DNA from: an uncultured Alistipes sp.
GTDB taxonomy: Bacteria > Bacteroidota > Bacteroidia > Bacteroidales > Rikenellaceae
Length of the DNA stretch: 23,136 nucleotides
Reading direction: 5' to 3'
Assembly: GCA_947174295.1 (NCBI GenBank)
Contig: CAMWIG010000010.1
Location: 1-23,136, forward strand
The notes beneath the pieces were generated by a model. That model saw only the letters and a list, made by a program, of their open reading frames with translations, made no database searches and was not told where the DNA came from. Both the position numbers and the translations under genes were made by a program. Positions 21,317 through 23,136 of this stretch are shown here, piece by piece; position 1 is the stretch's first letter; every line of letters starts with the position of its first letter.

Positions 21317-22155
21317 CGGATGATTCGTCTTATGGTGTTGGCCCGCGATATGGCGGCGCGCAGCCCCTCGGCATCGTCGCGCTCGATCATCCGCCGTATG
21401 ACTTGCAGCTGGTGGATATGCTCGCGCAACACGTCGAGAACATTGTACTTGTTGCCAGTAAGGATGGGCACCCACGTCGACGCCGCACTCTTGGCCAACC
21501 GCACGGTGCTCTCGAATCCGCCGCCGGCAAGGTCGAAGATATGCCGCTCCTCGCGCTCCTTTTCGAGCACGGTCAGCGCCAGCGCGAACGACGTGACGTG
21601 CGAGATGTGCGACACGTAGGCGGCGTGCAGGTCGTGCTCCTCCGCACGCATGCGGACGACGGGCGAGCCCAAGGCGCCGAATATCGACTCCACCGCAGCG
21701 ACGGCATCCCCGTCGCTGAGCTCCGTATCGCACAGCACCACGCTCCGCCCCTCGAACGCACCGTGGCAGGCGGCCGACGGGCCGCTGTACTCGGTACCCC
21801 ACATGGGATGCGCGGCGACGAAGCGGCCGCGGCGCGCGTGCATCGAGACGACCTCGCACAACTCGGCTTTGAGCGAGCCTACGTCCATGACCGTCTGCCG
21901 GTCGCCGACGCGGTTCAACGCCTTGACCGCCAGCATCGGCACCGTGTCCACCGGCGTGGCTATCACCGTCAGGTCGGCCGCGGCGACCCCCTCGGCGAAG
22001 TCGGCCGTGCGATCGACTATTCCCAGCCGCACGGCCTCGGCGGCATGCTCCTCCGAGGCGTCGAACCCGACAATCTCGTCGGCGAGCGAACGGTCGCGCA
22101 GAGCCAGAGCCAGCGAACCGCCGATGAGACCGAGTCCCGCAATGAAAACTTTCAT
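21313..22155 (-). CDS. tyrA: Prephenate dehydrogenase
   Basis: The 280-residue cytoplasmic enzyme oxidatively decarboxylates prephenate to 4-hydroxyphenylpyruvate in tyrosine synthesis. The N-terminal Rossmann site is FIAGLGLIGGSLALAL, with Asp33-region GFDASEEH binding NAD-type cofactor. The substrate part contains TPVDTVP, DVGSLKAEL, AAHPMWGTEYSGPSAA and the active-site HDLHAAYVSHISHV. The protein has no chorismate mutase or ACT domain, so it is the single-domain form. It starts 7 bp after pepE ends, and its stop overlaps the yraN start by 4 bp. Confidence 0.94.
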   Translation of the reverse strand: MKVFIAGLGLIGGSLALALRDRSLADEIVGFDASEEHAAEAVRLGIVDRTADFAEGVAAADLTVIATPVDTVPMLAVKALNRVGDRQTVMDVGSLKAELCEVVSMHARRGRFVAAHPMWGTEYSGPSAACHGAFEGRSVVLCDTELSDGDAVAAVESIFGALGSPVVRMRAEEHDLHAAYVSHISHVTSFALALTVLEKEREERHIFDLAGGGFESTVRLAKSAASTWVPILTGNKYNVLDVLREHIHQLQVIRRMIERDDAEGLRAAISRANTIRRIIR

Positions 22156-22162
22156 GGGTTAC

Positions 22163-22864
22163 CTATAATAAAAACGACAAATCGTCGCCCGGGTTCACCT
22201 CGCGAGGTTCGACGCCCTTTCGGAATATGCGCATCGGCCGCGAACCGATGAGCGACAGACGGCCGTCGGCATAACGGAGCATGCAGCCCTCGCGCAGGCC
22301 GGCGACATAGCGGTCGGGGTTGGCCTCGACATACTCCAATATGCGCTGCTCGCGCGTCTCGCCCGCATGCCCCTCGGGATTGGCGTCGAGGTAGTGGGGG
22401 TTGATTTGGAACGGCACGGCGCCGATTGCGGCGAACGACTCGGGCTGCACGATGGGCATGTCGTTGGTCGTGCATATCGTAGGACAGCAGACATTGCTGC
22501 CGGCCGACCAGCCAACATACGGCGTTCCCGTCTCTATCTTCCGCAGGATGGCGGCCATAAGGCCCTGCTCCTGCATCTTCTTGGCGAGCGCGAAGGTGTT
22601 TCCTCCGCCCACGACAACAGCCTCGGCTTCGGCGACGGCCTGCGCAGGGTCGGCGGCGCGGTGCACGGAGAATATCTCGATGCCGAGCTCGGCGAAGCGC
22701 TCTGCCACACGGCGTTCGTACTCGTCGAACGAAAATGTCACCGCCGCGTAGGGCACGAAGACCGCACGGCGTATTCCCGAGAGAAATTCGCCTATCGCCG
22801 GCAGCGGATAACGCAGGTAAGGTTCGCCCGCGCAGGTGGAATTGGAGATTAAAAGCAAGTTCAT
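22163..22864 (-). CDS. pepE: Dipeptidase E (alpha-aspartyl dipeptidase, family S51)
   Basis: The 233-residue cytoplasmic serine peptidase hydrolyses dipeptides with N-terminal Asp. The residues of the known Salmonella triad occur at identical positions: Ser120 in GWSAGSN, Asp135 in TTNDMP and His157 in INPHYLDANP. The GGGNTFAL loop (86-93) and N-terminal LLLISNSTCAG are typical. Length is normal. It is first in pepE-tyrA-yraN and divergent from acpP over 187 bp of AT-rich DNA. A perfect -7-type box (TACTTTTG on the minus strand, 22954-22947) lies upstream but lacks an upstream TTTG at the usual distance. It could act downstream of the DPP11-like peptidase also present in this window. Confidence 0.95.
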   Translation of the reverse strand: MNLLLISNSTCAGEPYLRYPLPAIGEFLSGIRRAVFVPYAAVTFSFDEYERRVAERFAELGIEIFSVHRAADPAQAVAEAEAVVVGGGNTFALAKKMQEQGLMAAILRKIETGTPYVGWSAGSNVCCPTICTTNDMPIVQPESFAAIGAVPFQINPHYLDANPEGHAGETREQRILEYVEANPDRYVAGLREGCMLRYADGRLSLIGSRPMRIFRKGVEPREVNPGDDLSFLL

Positions 22865-22941
22865 AATAGACTGTATGTTAAATTGTTACTAAATCAATTG
22901 TTCTATATGTCGGAAAAATTATCAACAAAAAAAGCTGTTAC

Positions 22942-22975
22942 TTTGTCAAAAGTAATAAAAAAAGTGTTACTTTTG
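22942..22975 (+). promoter_or_regulatory. Promoter of acpP with palindromic element
   Basis: TTTG at 22942-22945 and TACTTTTG at 22968-22975 match both promoter boxes, with a slightly long 22-bp spacer. An inverted repeat TTACTTT (22938-22944) / AAAGTAA (22949-22955) covers the upstream box, and a further TTACTTT lies at 22967-22973. Transcription would start near 22982, leaving a leader of about 70 nt. Confidence 0.65.
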
Positions 22976-23051
22976 CGCGGAATTGTTTCAGAAATAATTA
23001 AGATTTAACCGAAAACTATTCTAATATTTGTTTAACTAAAAATTTAAAGTT

Positions 23052-23136
23052 ATGTCAGAAGTTCAGTCGAAAGTTGTCGAGATTATCGTCGACAAATTGG
23101 GCGTTAAGGAGTCGGAAGTTGTCGCTGAGGCAAGCT
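23052..23136 (+). CDS. acpP: Acyl carrier protein, 3' end outside window
   Basis: The first 28 codons are visible: MSEVQSKVVEIIVDKLGV, then KESEVVAEAS. This is the characteristic first helix and loop of acyl carrier protein in type II fatty acid synthesis. The phosphopantetheine Ser (DSL motif) would lie beyond the window edge. The start follows an A/T-rich leader without a Shine-Dalgarno site. In related genomes fabF usually follows, which cannot be checked here. Confidence 0.92.
   Translation, partial: MSEVQSKVVEIIVDKLGVKESEVVAEAS

Overview
The window looks like chromosomal DNA from a GC-rich Bacteroidales bacterium, most like Alistipes/Rikenellaceae. This is an inference from four things. 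Several promoters match the Bacteroidetes pattern TTTG - about 20 bp - TAnnTTTG. Most genes lack Shine-Dalgarno sites. The gene set includes an S46 dipeptidyl peptidase, repeat-built surface lipoproteins, a duplicated AspT/YidE-type permease and Kdo genes. Core genes are strongly GC-rich, while the intergenic repeats and one gene cassette are AT-rich.

Layout. (1) nt 1-3129: two tandem genes for secreted, repeat-built beta-rich proteins. The second is a clear lipoprotein, and a strong terminator follows it. (2) nt 3425-7991: an AraC-type regulator, an S46 peptidase with the DPP11-type (Asp/Glu-specific) arginine, and a duplicated permease of the aspartate:alanine exchanger family, closely spaced on one strand. 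(3) nt 7996-8178: promoter, tRNA-Leu(GAG) and a perfect bidirectional terminator. (4) nt 8194-10379: an accessory segment of different base composition. It holds four closely spaced minus-strand genes: an uncharacterised protein resembling an OGG/HhH glycosylase fold, a stand-alone winged-HTH protein, a 55-residue membrane protein and a lipoprotein. Beyond them lie a 118-nt interrupted palindrome and two short tandem duplications. (5) nt 10374-12858: the Kdo operon kdsB-kdsA-kdsD (minus). (6) lon (minus) and valS (plus), divergent, then rnhA. (7) waaA (Kdo transferase) with a near-ideal promoter, preceded by the pepE-tyrA-yraN operon (minus). (8) The start of acpP at the right edge.

Functional links. 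kdsD, kdsA, kdsB and waaA supply most of the route from ribulose-5-phosphate to Kdo on lipid A; kdsC is not here. The DPP11-like peptidase, the AspT-like permease and the Asp-specific dipeptidase PepE could together handle acidic peptides, which is inference.

The most unusual structure is a pair of intergenic elements (12861-13020 and 18444-18658). Each is bounded by inverted arrays of the heptamer ATTCAAA, and each fills the gap between one gene's stop codon and the next co-directional gene's start codon. In one case the heptamer itself supplies the likely TTG start of rnhA. The second candidate for something undescribed is the four-gene cassette with its neighbouring palindrome.
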